DNA from: Thermoplasmata archaeon
GTDB lineage: Archaea; Thermoplasmatota; Thermoplasmata; Thermoplasmatales; Thermoplasmataceae
Direction of reading: 5' to 3'
Assembly: GCA_021797055.1 (NCBI GenBank)
Contig: JAKAAI010000017.1
Coordinates: forward strand, 1 to 27,837
DNA length: 27,837 nucleotides
This document shows, in pieces, positions 1-7,174 of the stretch. The position numbers and the translations under genes are program-made. Numbering within the stretch: position 1 is the first letter of the stretch; each line of letters begins with the position of its first letter. The notes beneath the pieces are model-generated. The model was not told the origin of the DNA and made no database searches. It worked only from the letters and a program-made list of their open reading frames with translations.

Positions 1-2
1 TG

Positions 3-536
3 AGAGAACCTCTTTTATTCATAGCGGATGGTGTACCAAAACTGGATGAGGAGATAAGGAAGATATTTCCAAGAGCTCAATTCCAGTTATGCACTATACA
101 TGCATCCAGGAATCTGGAATCCGATGTAAGAGAATCAGATAAGAATGAGATAGATCGTGACCTTAAGGCAGTATTCCTATCAGAAACAAAGGATTCTGCA
201 ATTGAAAGATTCAATCACTTCAAGGACAAATGGTCCTCCAAATATCCAAGGCCTGTATACAATATGGAAAAGAAGCTTGGATATCTGTTCACATACTTCC
301 AGTATCCTGAGAGCATCAGGAGATCATTGCATTCTTCGAATATAATTGAAAGAATGAATAAAGAGATTCGACGAAGAATAAAGGTAATTGATTCACTGCC
401 TACTGAAAGTGCAGCTATGAAGATAATATATCTCAGAGTGGCGGAATTGAATGAGAAATGGTCACACAGGGTCATAAAAGGATATTATAAATGCAAGGAT
501 GAGATCACAGACATGTTCAGGGAAAGGTATCCTTAG
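3..536 (+). CDS. IS256-family (mutator-type) transposase, 3' part
   Basis: The frame is open from the window edge to the TAG at 534-536, so only the 5' end is cut off by the window. The visible 177 residues are the C-terminal half of an IS256/MuDR-type DDE transposase. They show the second catalytic Asp in FIADGVPKLDEEI, then a cysteine-histidine signature (QLCTIHASRNL), and near the end the catalytic Glu in NIIERMNKEIRRR followed by an SLPTESAAMK stretch. This matches the family order in which D, C-x2-H and E are close to the C-terminus. It catalyses cut-and-paste movement of its own element. No frameshift or stop is seen, so the element may be intact upstream. The right terminal repeat should lie just after the stop, but cannot be defined without the left end. 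Confidence 0.9.
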   Translation, partial: REPLLFIADGVPKLDEEIRKIFPRAQFQLCTIHASRNLESDVRESDKNEIDRDLKAVFLSETKDSAIERFNHFKDKWSSKYPRPVYNMEKKLGYLFTYFQYPESIRRSLHSSNIIERMNKEIRRRIKVIDSLPTESAAMKIIYLRVAELNEKWSHRVIKGYYKCKDEITDMFRERYP

Positions 537-672
537 TCTTACACATAATTCTGGACACTACGCATAAATTCTTCCCTTAAACTCTTTTTTAAATAAAAAA
601 TTCAGCATATGGATAAGGATCATATGTTAAAGGTGACCAAACAAATAAATCATATGTAACATACGGAGATAG
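537..672. other. IS right flank and tRNA leader
   Basis: This spacer should contain the right end of the insertion sequence, probably within about 540-570, but no left copy is available to prove an inverted repeat. A T6 run at 585-590 could end transcription. Two copies of ATCATATGT lie 30 bp apart (619-627 and 649-657). No gene is seen. Confidence 0.4.
641..650 (+). promoter_or_regulatory. Probable TATA box of tRNA-Val
   Basis: ACAAATAAAT is centred about 27 bp before the mature 5' end of the tRNA, the normal archaeal TATA-to-start distance. No transcription start was measured. Confidence 0.45.
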
Positions 673-745
673 GGGCTTGTGGTCTAGCGGTTATGACATC
701 GCTCTCACACAGCGAAGGCCGTCGGTTCAAATCCGGCCAAGCCCA
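673..745 (+). tRNA. tRNA-Val (anticodon CAC)
   Basis: A 73-nt cloverleaf. The acceptor stem GGGCTTG (673-679) pairs perfectly with CAAGCCC (738-744), with discriminator A745. The anticodon stem TCGCT/AGCGA encloses the loop CTCACAC, giving anticodon CAC for valine GUG codons. The T arm is GTCGG-TTCAAAT-CCGGC with one G-U pair, and the variable loop has 5 nt. There is no intron, and CCA is not encoded (CTAAT follows). It sits about 135 bp after a transposase gene, a typical place for integrated DNA, but no duplicated tRNA 3' end is seen downstream. Confidence 0.95.
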
Positions 746-885
746 CTAATATGGCGCTGGGAAAATTGCGGCCGAATAAAATAAATTGAAAATGATAATT
801 TAGTGGAGATTGGATTTTACTGTTCCAGAGAAAAAATACAGCAAGATATTTAATGGTAAATCTATACAAGTTTTAACAGGACAAT

Positions 886-2037
886 ATGATTACCAAAAGG
901 AACTTCAAAGTTATCGAAATAGAAACCACCTACCCTAAGGACAAAATACTCTGTGGCATATCTCTAATCAATGAGCTCTTTCCGGAAGAGGAATTTAGTT
1001 TATCTTTTAACGGAGAAAAAGTAAGGGCATACCTTAACCTCCTGGATTTGCAAAGATTCAGGGAACAAGTCTCGAAGGTTGAAAAGAAATTAAATCTTTT
1101 GGCGGATAACCCGTTCAGAAAAATACTGGAAAATATTGAGGCCATTGGAAGTTACGGTATTAAGTCAGGGAAGAGGTCTTTTGTTGATTATAATAAGGAG
1201 AGAAAGGTCAAAGGCAGAAAGCAGAAGATTAAGGATCGTGGTATGTATTTCTATGCAGTTGACAATAAATTTTCGAAAAAGAATAATATTCTTCCAGTAG
1301 AAATGCAGGACAAAATTTTGGTTGGTGATTCTGAATTATGGCTTAAGCAGTTCCCTGATAATTGCATTGATTTGATATTCACATCTCCACCTTACAATTT
1401 CGGTTTGGATTATGGTGAACATAAAGATGGAGTAGATTGGAACCAGTATTTCGAAAAACTCTTCAGAATTTTCAATGAATGCATCCGTATAACAAAGTAT
1501 GGAGGCAGAATTGCGGTAAATGTGCAACCTTTGTATTCGGACTTCATACCGATCCATCACATTATTTCTAATTTTTTTATGAAAAACAACATGATCTGGA
1601 GGAATGAAATTTTATGGGAAAAGAACAATTACAACGCCAAGTACACTGCGTGGGGTAGCTGGAAGAGCCCCAGCAACCCCTATCTTAAATATACATGGGA
1701 ATACATTGAGGTTTTCTCCAAGGGAGATCTCAAACACCCTGGAGACCCATCCAATATAGATATACTGGATAGTGAATTTAAGGAGTGGGTAAATGCAAAG
1801 TGGAATATTGCGCCGGAAAGATCTATGAAGGAATATAACCACCCAGCGATGTTTCCTGAAAAATTAGCTGAAAGAGTGATAAAACTTTTTTCATTCCAAA
1901 ATGACGTTATTTTAGATCCTTTCAACGGTTCAGGTACAACAACAAAAGTTGCAAGGAATCTTAAGAGACACTATGTTGGTGTAGATTTATCCCAAGATTA
2001 TGTTAACCTGGCTCTAAAGCGGCTGAAAAATAGATAA
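886..2037 (+). CDS. Solitary beta-class DNA methyltransferase (N4-cytosine or N6-adenine)
   Basis: A 383-residue SAM-dependent DNA base methyltransferase. The catalytic motif TSPPY is at residues 166-170, and the SAM-binding motif DPFNGSGTT at about 344-352, followed by GVDLSQDYVNLA. The order catalytic motif first, SAM motif last is the beta class (Pfam N6_N4_Mtase). TSPPY rather than DPPY leans toward N4-methylcytosine, as in PvuII-type enzymes, but does not prove it. The first ~150 residues are charged and lysine-rich and I do not recognise a domain there. AGGA ends about 5 nt before the ATG. No endonuclease lies next to it, so it may be an orphan methylase or the remnant of a restriction system brought in with the nearby IS and tRNA. 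Confidence 0.88.
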   Translation: MITKRNFKVIEIETTYPKDKILCGISLINELFPEEEFSLSFNGEKVRAYLNLLDLQRFREQVSKVEKKLNLLADNPFRKILENIEAIGSYGIKSGKRSFVDYNKERKVKGRKQKIKDRGMYFYAVDNKFSKKNNILPVEMQDKILVGDSELWLKQFPDNCIDLIFTSPPYNFGLDYGEHKDGVDWNQYFEKLFRIFNECIRITKYGGRIAVNVQPLYSDFIPIHHIISNFFMKNNMIWRNEILWEKNNYNAKYTAWGSWKSPSNPYLKYTWEYIEVFSKGDLKHPGDPSNIDILDSEFKEWVNAKWNIAPERSMKEYNHPAMFPEKLAERVIKLFSFQNDVILDPFNGSGTTTKVARNLKRHYVGVDLSQDYVNLALKRLKNR

Positions 2038-2375
2038 AGGATCTTAATCCATCAGCATCTAAATTTCCTTACCTAGTCTATTGAAGAGGCTTCAATCGCT
2101 TCTTCAGAAGACTACATTTAGAATGTTGCCGAAATATGCATCCCACTTTTGAAATCGAATATTCATGATATCAAAGCCTTATTTAGGTGATATATTCAAT
2201 TAGACCCAACATTTTTTAGATTTTTTGCAAATGATGTTTCTGAATGTAAAATAATTACATACACTTCAAAAAATTGAAATTTGTTTATTCCTCCGTTATC
2301 ATGCCGGTCACGTTATAATTCACTTGTTATGAGACAGGCGGAAAAGCATTTATATTACCCATGTGTTGTTGATTT
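2038..2375. other. Gene-free spacer, 338 bp
   Basis: No coding region is credible here. It holds a perfect short inverted repeat TTGAAG-AGG-CTTCAA (2081-2095), a second small one TCTTC-A-GAAGA just after it, T6 runs around 2212-2225 that could end methyltransferase transcription, and at its end the TATA box of the next gene. Confidence 0.5.
2349..2356 (+). promoter_or_regulatory. TATA box of the TDO-like gene
   Basis: TTTATATT is centred about 24 bp before the ATG at 2376. With standard archaeal spacing this puts the transcription start at or next to the start codon, that is, a leaderless mRNA. This supports 2376 as the true start. Confidence 0.65.
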
Positions 2376-3062
2376 ATGTCCGAAAGCCCATATGAAAAAT
2401 ATATACATGCTGATAAAATATTATCGTTTCAGAAGAAGGAAAGCGAGCTAGTATGCGATGGAGAATTGGATTTTCAAGGAGTACAGCAGGAGGCAGAATT
2501 TATCTGGAACAGGATTAACTTTATGTTGAAAAGGATCAAACAAAATCTTGAATTAAATAACATAATTAAGGGAATTGGCCTGCTGTATCAAGCCGCGGAT
2601 CTCTGGGGAAGTTTAACCAGTAAGACACAAGAACTGTTGAAACGCCTTTGGCCAAATGATTTTTTGAAGATAAGAAAAATAATCGGAGAGGGGGCAAGTA
2701 CTGCCGATTCGCCAAGATACAGGGAATCAGAGCGACTTGGTAGAATTATATGGCCCTCTTTCGAAAAACTCCTAAAGTTGAACTCCTTAACACTCGAATC
2801 TCTTATCTCTCAGGATAAAGAAAACGATCAATTTTCAGGAATGAGATCACTGATAAGCGCAATGATGTGGTATGACTATCGCGTTCAGGAATTTTCCATT
2901 GCGCATCTTTATCTCGTTTTTGGTATAATAGGGGACAGGACAGTTGGGCTTAAAGGTGGCACAACTGATTTCCTGATTAGCAGATATCAGAAATACATTT
3001 TTCCTAAACTCTGGGATTCGATAAATAACCTTTACTTGGATTTCCAGCCAGTAAAACAGTAA
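2376..3062 (+). CDS. Compact tryptophan 2,3-dioxygenase-superfamily heme protein
   Basis: A 228-residue protein of the heme-dependent aromatic oxygenase (TDO) superfamily. Compared from memory with Xanthomonas TDO, three blocks align: the N-terminal YEKYIHADKILSFQ (6-19); the middle WPNDFLKIRKIIGEG...RYR with one insertion (about 89-116); and a 50-residue ungapped block around IAHLYLVFGIIG...FPKLWD. His177 matches the proximal heme ligand and Arg116 the Arg that binds the substrate carboxylate. The distal-pocket His is Gln37 or Gln38, and the GTGGSSG substrate loop reads VGLKGGT. At 228 residues it is shorter than bacterial TDO (about 280-300). No kynurenine-pathway genes are nearby. The fold assignment is fairly firm; the tryptophan substrate is not, and indole or tyrosine-type oxygenases of the same superfamily are alternatives. 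Confidence 0.8.
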   Translation: MSESPYEKYIHADKILSFQKKESELVCDGELDFQGVQQEAEFIWNRINFMLKRIKQNLELNNIIKGIGLLYQAADLWGSLTSKTQELLKRLWPNDFLKIRKIIGEGASTADSPRYRESERLGRIIWPSFEKLLKLNSLTLESLISQDKENDQFSGMRSLISAMMWYDYRVQEFSIAHLYLVFGIIGDRTVGLKGGTTDFLISRYQKYIFPKLWDSINNLYLDFQPVKQ

Positions 3063-3418
3063 ACAATCCGTATTCCTCACGTCCATAGTCGATACATTTC
3101 TGAATAATCGCTAACTCTGCCGATAATAATTAATTGAAAGGTTTCTGAACTGGAAACCTATTCTGGCGCATTCGTCTAAATTATAAGATAGAGTAATCCT
3201 CCCTTCTTTTTCCAGTTACTGAGTTGCATATCGACCATTCTTTAATTTTATTTTTGTTACTTACAGGCATCAAAATGCAAGACATATTGGCGGTTATATG
3301 CAGAAACCAATTGGGTGTTGGTGTTAGTATATTGTTTCTGGGGATACCTTCCGCTGGTATTTTTAGATTCAATCCATGTTAACTGATAAAGATTAATACC
3401 ATAAAAAAATAAACACCT
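3063..3418. other. Gene-poor spacer, 356 bp
   Basis: I see no convincing gene. Short open frames on both strands (63 codons on minus at 3181-3372, about 35 on plus at 3276-3380) have no recognisable product. The stretch before 3419 is A-rich (AATACCATAAAAAAATAAAC) and probably holds the promoter of the next gene. Confidence 0.4.
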
Positions 3419-3955
3419 GTGATTATCAGAGACAAAGACATTCTGCTAACAGACAGACTTGAACTTAAGTACAGCAAAGAGTTTGCGAAAATCGCAAATG
3501 ATCGGACAATATCAGAAAATATTGCAAGTCATTCTTACCCGTATCCTTATACAGTGAAAGATGCTGAGTACTTTTTCACCAAAAACAGGACAGAAGGCAA
3601 AAGGAAGTTCATTATCGATTTTCTAATCTTCGTGGATAAGAAAATATGCGGCGTCATAGGTTTGCAAGATATTAACTATACTGATCGGAACTGCCACATT
3701 GGTTACTGGATAGGGAATAAATTTCGTGGTAAAAAAATAGCAACGAGAAGCGTCAGTCTTGTCTCCAGATATGCGGAAGATAGGTTATCAATGCATAGGT
3801 TATATACAAGAGTACTTGAAACAAACATACCTTCAATGAAGGTACTGTTGAATAACAATTATCAGATAGAGGGGTACCTGAAGGACCAGTTTTTTCAAAA
3901 TGGTAAATACTTTGGAATGTTCTTATTCTCCAGAACGGGCTATGGTGAATCATAA
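3419..3955 (+). CDS. GNAT N-acetyltransferase, RimJ/RimL-like
   Basis: A 178-residue acetyltransferase of the GNAT fold, closest in style to the RimJ/RimL/SpeG branch (Acetyltransf_3). It opens with the family-typical LTDRLELKY segment. The central VIGLQDINYTDRNCHIGYWI strand-turn-strand leads to the acetyl-CoA pyrophosphate loop NKFRGKKIAT (a relaxed form of the Q/RxxGxG/A motif). The C-terminal part (TRVLETNIPSMKVLLNNNY, then EGYLKDQFFQNGKY) is standard for the group. It would transfer acetyl from acetyl-CoA to an amine; the substrate cannot be told. GTG start. Its stop TAA shares one base with the ATG of the next gene, so the two are cotranscribed and probably coupled. Confidence 0.85.
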   Translation: MIIRDKDILLTDRLELKYSKEFAKIANDRTISENIASHSYPYPYTVKDAEYFFTKNRTEGKRKFIIDFLIFVDKKICGVIGLQDINYTDRNCHIGYWIGNKFRGKKIATRSVSLVSRYAEDRLSMHRLYTRVLETNIPSMKVLLNNNYQIEGYLKDQFFQNGKYFGMFLFSRTGYGES

Positions 3956-4989
3956 TGATTGTTAACTGTTATAAATGCGGAATGTCCCGAATTGGTCTGG
4001 AGTTATTGTGCACAAATTGCGGGTCTCCATTCAGAATTTATCCAAACTTCAGGTACAGATCGGGTTTAAAGAGAAACTTCCCGTATCTCAGGAAAATCAT
4101 TACACTTGGAGAATGCGTGACGCCAGTAGTCGATATTGGTGATTCGTACCTCAAGCTCGACTATTTCCATCCTACATTTTCTTACAAGGACCGCGGATCG
4201 AGAATACTTATTTCGTTCCTGAACGAAAGGATAAATAAAGATATGCCTCTGACTGAGGATTCATCGGGAAATGCAGGTGCCTCCATTGCGGCCTATGCAG
4301 CTAGAGCCGGTTTTTCTGTGAACGTATTCGTACCGGAAGACGCATCAGGTCCTAAAATCGATCTCATTCGATCATACGGTGCAAACATATTTAAGGTGAA
4401 GGGAAATCGCGAAGATGTCAGGCACAAAGCTCTTGAAAGCGATGGCTTCTACGTGGGCCATTCAGTTTTCCCAGAATTCAGGGATGGGATCAGATCTCTA
4501 TCTTACGAGATTTACCATCAGTTTCACGGCGATATCCCGGATAATATTTTTATACCCACATCAGCCGGTACACTTCTTCTGGGTCTGTATGAGGGTTTTC
4601 TTCACCTCAAGACATCAGGTTTTATACGAGAAATTCCACATCTAATAGCTGCACAGCCCGAACTAATGTCTCCGATCAAATACGCACTATCTGGTTTGGC
4701 ATATGTCCCATCTAAAAATAGATCTATAGCGGATGCCCTCGTAACTGAAAATCCGCCACTCATGGATGAAATTGTCAGGGTCCTTCGTTTTTATGGCGAA
4801 TCTATATCGGCAACGGAGGAGGAGATTATTTCCGCTAGGAACAATCTTTCATCGGAAGGTGTGATGACTGAGTACAGCTCAGCAGTTGCATATGCGTGCT
4901 CCTTAAAATACCGAAAAAAGGGGAGCAGGCTGATCATTCTGACGGGAAACGGATTAAAAAATAAATTGATACAAAGGGCTGCGGACTAG
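3955..4989 (+). CDS. Threonine-synthase-like PLP enzyme (fold type II)
   Basis: A 344-residue pyridoxal-phosphate enzyme. An N-terminal zinc ribbon (C5, C8, C19, C22) precedes the catalytic domain, as in many archaeal threonine synthases. Lys78 in FSYKDRG is the Schiff-base lysine; EDSSGNAGASIAAYAARAG binds the cofactor; TGNGLKNK is near the end. Threonine synthase turns O-phosphohomoserine into threonine. Some positions depart from the classical enzyme: the usual PVGNGG loop reads PTSAGT (201-206) and the KxExxNPTGSFKDRG signature reads KLDYFHPTFSYKDRG. A paralogue with a related substrate is therefore possible. GGTGA (3944-3948) is its ribosome-binding site, inside the preceding acetyltransferase gene. 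Its end overlaps the convergent DUF1641 gene by 4 bp. Confidence 0.75.
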   Translation: MIVNCYKCGMSRIGLELLCTNCGSPFRIYPNFRYRSGLKRNFPYLRKIITLGECVTPVVDIGDSYLKLDYFHPTFSYKDRGSRILISFLNERINKDMPLTEDSSGNAGASIAAYAARAGFSVNVFVPEDASGPKIDLIRSYGANIFKVKGNREDVRHKALESDGFYVGHSVFPEFRDGIRSLSYEIYHQFHGDIPDNIFIPTSAGTLLLGLYEGFLHLKTSGFIREIPHLIAAQPELMSPIKYALSGLAYVPSKNRSIADALVTENPPLMDEIVRVLRFYGESISATEEEIISARNNLSSEGVMTEYSSAVAYACSLKYRKKGSRLIILTGNGLKNKLIQRAAD

Positions 4990-5486
4990 TCCCCGGGTGT
5001 CTTGGACAGAGCCTTACCAAGAGATGTTATAAGGTTGACCATTGCAGTCATGCCCTTCGTGAATTCAGGGTCCTTAAGCAAAGCGAGAAGTTTGAAAAGA
5101 GAGAATTGTTCAGGGTTCTTTGCACCTGTTATCATTGAGCTGAAAATTGTATCCGAATTATAGAGGATGGCAGATATTGCTGATCTTGCAGAATCAACTG
5201 AAAGGAGATAGAGCAATCCCGGTAAAAGATTACCAGCTTTCGATATAGCAGACTCGACCTCTTTTGATCCACCAATTTCCTTAACAAGTGCGGAGTTGGA
5301 TGGCATGATGCTGCCTAAAAAAGATGCAATGTCCTCAATTGCACCCGAGTCCTTCAACGTCTTCAACAGGTCGAGAAATTGAGTTGAAAGGTCCTTATTC
5401 TTGAGGAAGAAAACCATCAGCTCCTCTATAACATCTACCTGTTCATCATTTTCATTATCTTCTGTTTTAGTCAATCCTTTTTCCAT
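4986..5486 (-). CDS. DUF1641 family protein
   Basis: A 166-residue, almost all-helical protein with the DUF1641 pattern: LLKTLKDSGAIEDIASFLG near residue 45, and a C-terminal LLKDPEFTKGMTAMVNLITSLGKAL. Its biochemical role is not established. Members of this family are encoded beside type-II NADH dehydrogenases (B. subtilis yjlC-ndh), formate dehydrogenases and sulfide:quinone oxidoreductases. Here it is the second gene after an SQR-like flavoprotein, 9 bp downstream, with a strong ribosome-binding site (GAGGGGAT, about 3 nt before the ATG) that overlaps the upstream stop. A stable complex with that flavoprotein is the simplest inference. It ends 4 bp inside the convergent PLP-enzyme gene. 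Confidence 0.8.
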   Translation of the reverse strand: MEKGLTKTEDNENDEQVDVIEELMVFFLKNKDLSTQFLDLLKTLKDSGAIEDIASFLGSIMPSNSALVKEIGGSKEVESAISKAGNLLPGLLYLLSVDSARSAISAILYNSDTIFSSMITGAKNPEQFSLFKLLALLKDPEFTKGMTAMVNLITSLGKALSKTPGD

Positions 5487-5495
5487 TTTATCCCC

Positions 5496-6635
5496 TCACA
5501 CCAAACCTCTCAGCAGAGTAGAAAAGTAAAAATCGGAATAATATCTCTTGAACCTGAAGTCCGCCTGACTCTCTTTTGGCAATTCAGCTTTCTTTGAATA
5601 AGAGTAGGAAAGAGTCATACCCCTGTCAATACCGGTCATTGCCGTCAGGGTAACATTTCCCTCATAAAAAGTGCTGTTTGTCTGGCTTCCAATATCATCT
5701 GATATCCTTCCGGATACGTATCTGGACTGTGTAACAAAGGAACCAGAAAGACCAGATATGAGGTGATCGACAGCATCCCCAATCAGATAAACATCATCAT
5801 AATCTCTAATCTTTAAAGTATTTTTGTTGACATTATTGCTTCCATCATCTCCAACAAGTTCATCTGACTTTAGAAAATCTCTCGTTCTCATCGGCGGTGG
5901 CAAAACAAGGACATCATAGTTCATGCTTCCGTTCTGGGAAACTATCTCCCTGTTTTTCTGATTGACAGAAGTGACCTTGAAATTTGAAACCGTTTCTATA
6001 TTTTTCTGGCTGAATTTATCTTCAAAGAATGAATTCAATTCCTTAACTGGAAATACCCCATCTTCCGGATATACAAATTTTATTTTTGTCTTGCTAGAGA
6101 AACCCAGATTTCTTAACTGGTCGGACAGTACAAATGCAAACTCATAGAAGCCGATTATATTTGGAACTGGCATATCATTAATTGCTACAACCACAGTTCC
6201 GGAAGTAAAATCCTCCATCGTTTTTCCAAGTTCAAGCGAATGCTGTAGATCAAGGATATGCTTCGCCTCACCCTCGTATCCAGGCATAAGTTCAGGTGAC
6301 ATCTGCATTCCTGGCGCAAGAACCAGATAGTCATAGTCCAATTTCTTACCCCCTTTCAAATATAAAAGGCGGTTATTAGGTCTCACCTGTGTGACTTCGT
6401 CCCTGATGAACTCAATATTCTCATTCAGCAGGAAGTTTAGGGGCATAACGGAATCTCCAAATCTCTTCAACCTGAGGGATACTAGGGGTCCGTCTGACCT
6501 GCAGAAATTACGGAGGTTAGAGCCAACCATAGTTATTCTAGCCTCTTTTGGACTAAGCTTGTATCTTAATTTGTTCGCTATCATGACACCCGCTGCGCCG
6601 TCACCGACGATAACTATACTCTTCATAACTACCAA
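5496..6635 (-). CDS. SQR-family FAD oxidoreductase lacking the redox cysteines
   Basis: A 379-residue two-dinucleotide-domain flavoprotein. The N-terminal IVIVGDGAAG binds FAD, YDYLVLAPG is the usual second FAD strand, and VYLIGDAVDHL is the GD motif near the C-terminus. The middle domain follows sulfide:quinone oxidoreductase (SQR) rather than NADH dehydrogenase: it has no second GxGxxG, and VVVAINDMPVPNIIGFYEFAF aligns with the SQR segment that normally carries a catalytic Cys before GAPxE. Here that Cys is Asn159. The whole protein has a single cysteine (C45), so normal sulfide chemistry is unlikely. It probably feeds electrons to the quinone pool from another donor. A GGCGGTG site 8 nt upstream favours the TTG start used here; an in-frame ATG follows at 6626. 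Confidence 0.8.
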   Translation of the reverse strand: MVVMKSIVIVGDGAAGVMIANKLRYKLSPKEARITMVGSNLRNFCRSDGPLVSLRLKRFGDSVMPLNFLLNENIEFIRDEVTQVRPNNRLLYLKGGKKLDYDYLVLAPGMQMSPELMPGYEGEAKHILDLQHSLELGKTMEDFTSGTVVVAINDMPVPNIIGFYEFAFVLSDQLRNLGFSSKTKIKFVYPEDGVFPVKELNSFFEDKFSQKNIETVSNFKVTSVNQKNREIVSQNGSMNYDVLVLPPPMRTRDFLKSDELVGDDGSNNVNKNTLKIRDYDDVYLIGDAVDHLISGLSGSFVTQSRYVSGRISDDIGSQTNSTFYEGNVTLTAMTGIDRGMTLSYSYSKKAELPKESQADFRFKRYYSDFYFSTLLRGLV

Positions 6636-6843
6636 TTTTATAACACCGCCTGCTTTTCTGTGAGCGTTTGATTGAAGCGAATATTCAAATTTGACTTTAA
6701 ATTGTATGACTCTGCCATATAATCTATATCGTTTTATTTATAATAGAATTTTCGCACTATTTTTCTTTTCTCGCAAGACTCACACGAAGTCTCAACACTC
6801 TATGGGAACCGCAATTACACCATATCATTTCAAAGCAATCTGC

Positions 6844-6852
6844 ATAAATATA
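6844..6852 (+). promoter_or_regulatory. TATA box of rpoL
   Basis: ATAAATATA is centred 25 bp before the ATG at 6873. This predicts a leaderless transcript from 6873 and argues against the earlier in-frame ATG at 6852, which lies inside the TATA box. Confidence 0.7.
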
Positions 6853-6872
6853 TGATTGTCATTACGGTGCAG

Positions 6873-7172
6873 ATGGAAACTTCAATAAGGGTAATTTCCA
6901 AGGAAAAAGATTCGATAACATTTGAAATGGTTAAGTATGATAATACCATTTTAAGGCCAGTTGTAGAAGAGCTTCTTAAGGACGAGCAGGTAGCCGAGGC
7001 AAAATATTTCATAAAACATCCAATAATAGATAACCCGCAGATTTATGTCAAAGTAAAGGCTGGTAAGCCCCAAGCAGCCATAAAAAGATCGATTAACAAA
7101 CTCAGGAAGACATACGAAAATATGGCAGCTGATCTGGTGAAGGAAAAGAAAAAAATTGAAGAAAAGAGATAA
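6873..7172 (+). CDS. rpoL: DNA-directed RNA polymerase subunit L
   Basis: A 99-residue subunit L of archaeal RNA polymerase (homologue of eukaryotic Rpb11 and of the bacterial alpha N-terminal domain). It pairs with subunit D to start assembly of the enzyme. The sequence follows the family: ISKEKDSITFEMVKYDNTIL, then LRPVVEELLKDEQV, a strand with YFIKHPIIDNPQIYVKVK, and a long C-terminal helix with a lysine-rich tail. The start at 6873 is chosen because the TATA box covers the earlier ATG, and METSIRVISKEK fits the usual N-terminus. The next gene starts 2 nt after the stop. Confidence 0.93.
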   Translation: METSIRVISKEKDSITFEMVKYDNTILRPVVEELLKDEQVAEAKYFIKHPIIDNPQIYVKVKAGKPQAAIKRSINKLRKTYENMAADLVKEKKKIEEKR

Positions 7173-7174
7173 GA

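Noticed and set aside
619..657. ATCATATGT pair as a CRISPR-like or operator repeat
   Set aside because: Only two 9-bp copies, palindromic CATATG is common in A+T-rich DNA; too little to call.
673..745. tRNA as an attachment site of an integrated element
   Set aside because: No copy of the tRNA 3' end was seen in the following sequence and no integrase gene is in the window.
3181..3372. 63-codon minus frame in the spacer
   Set aside because: No Shine-Dalgarno or TATA that fits, no recognisable domain; may be chance in A+T-rich DNA.
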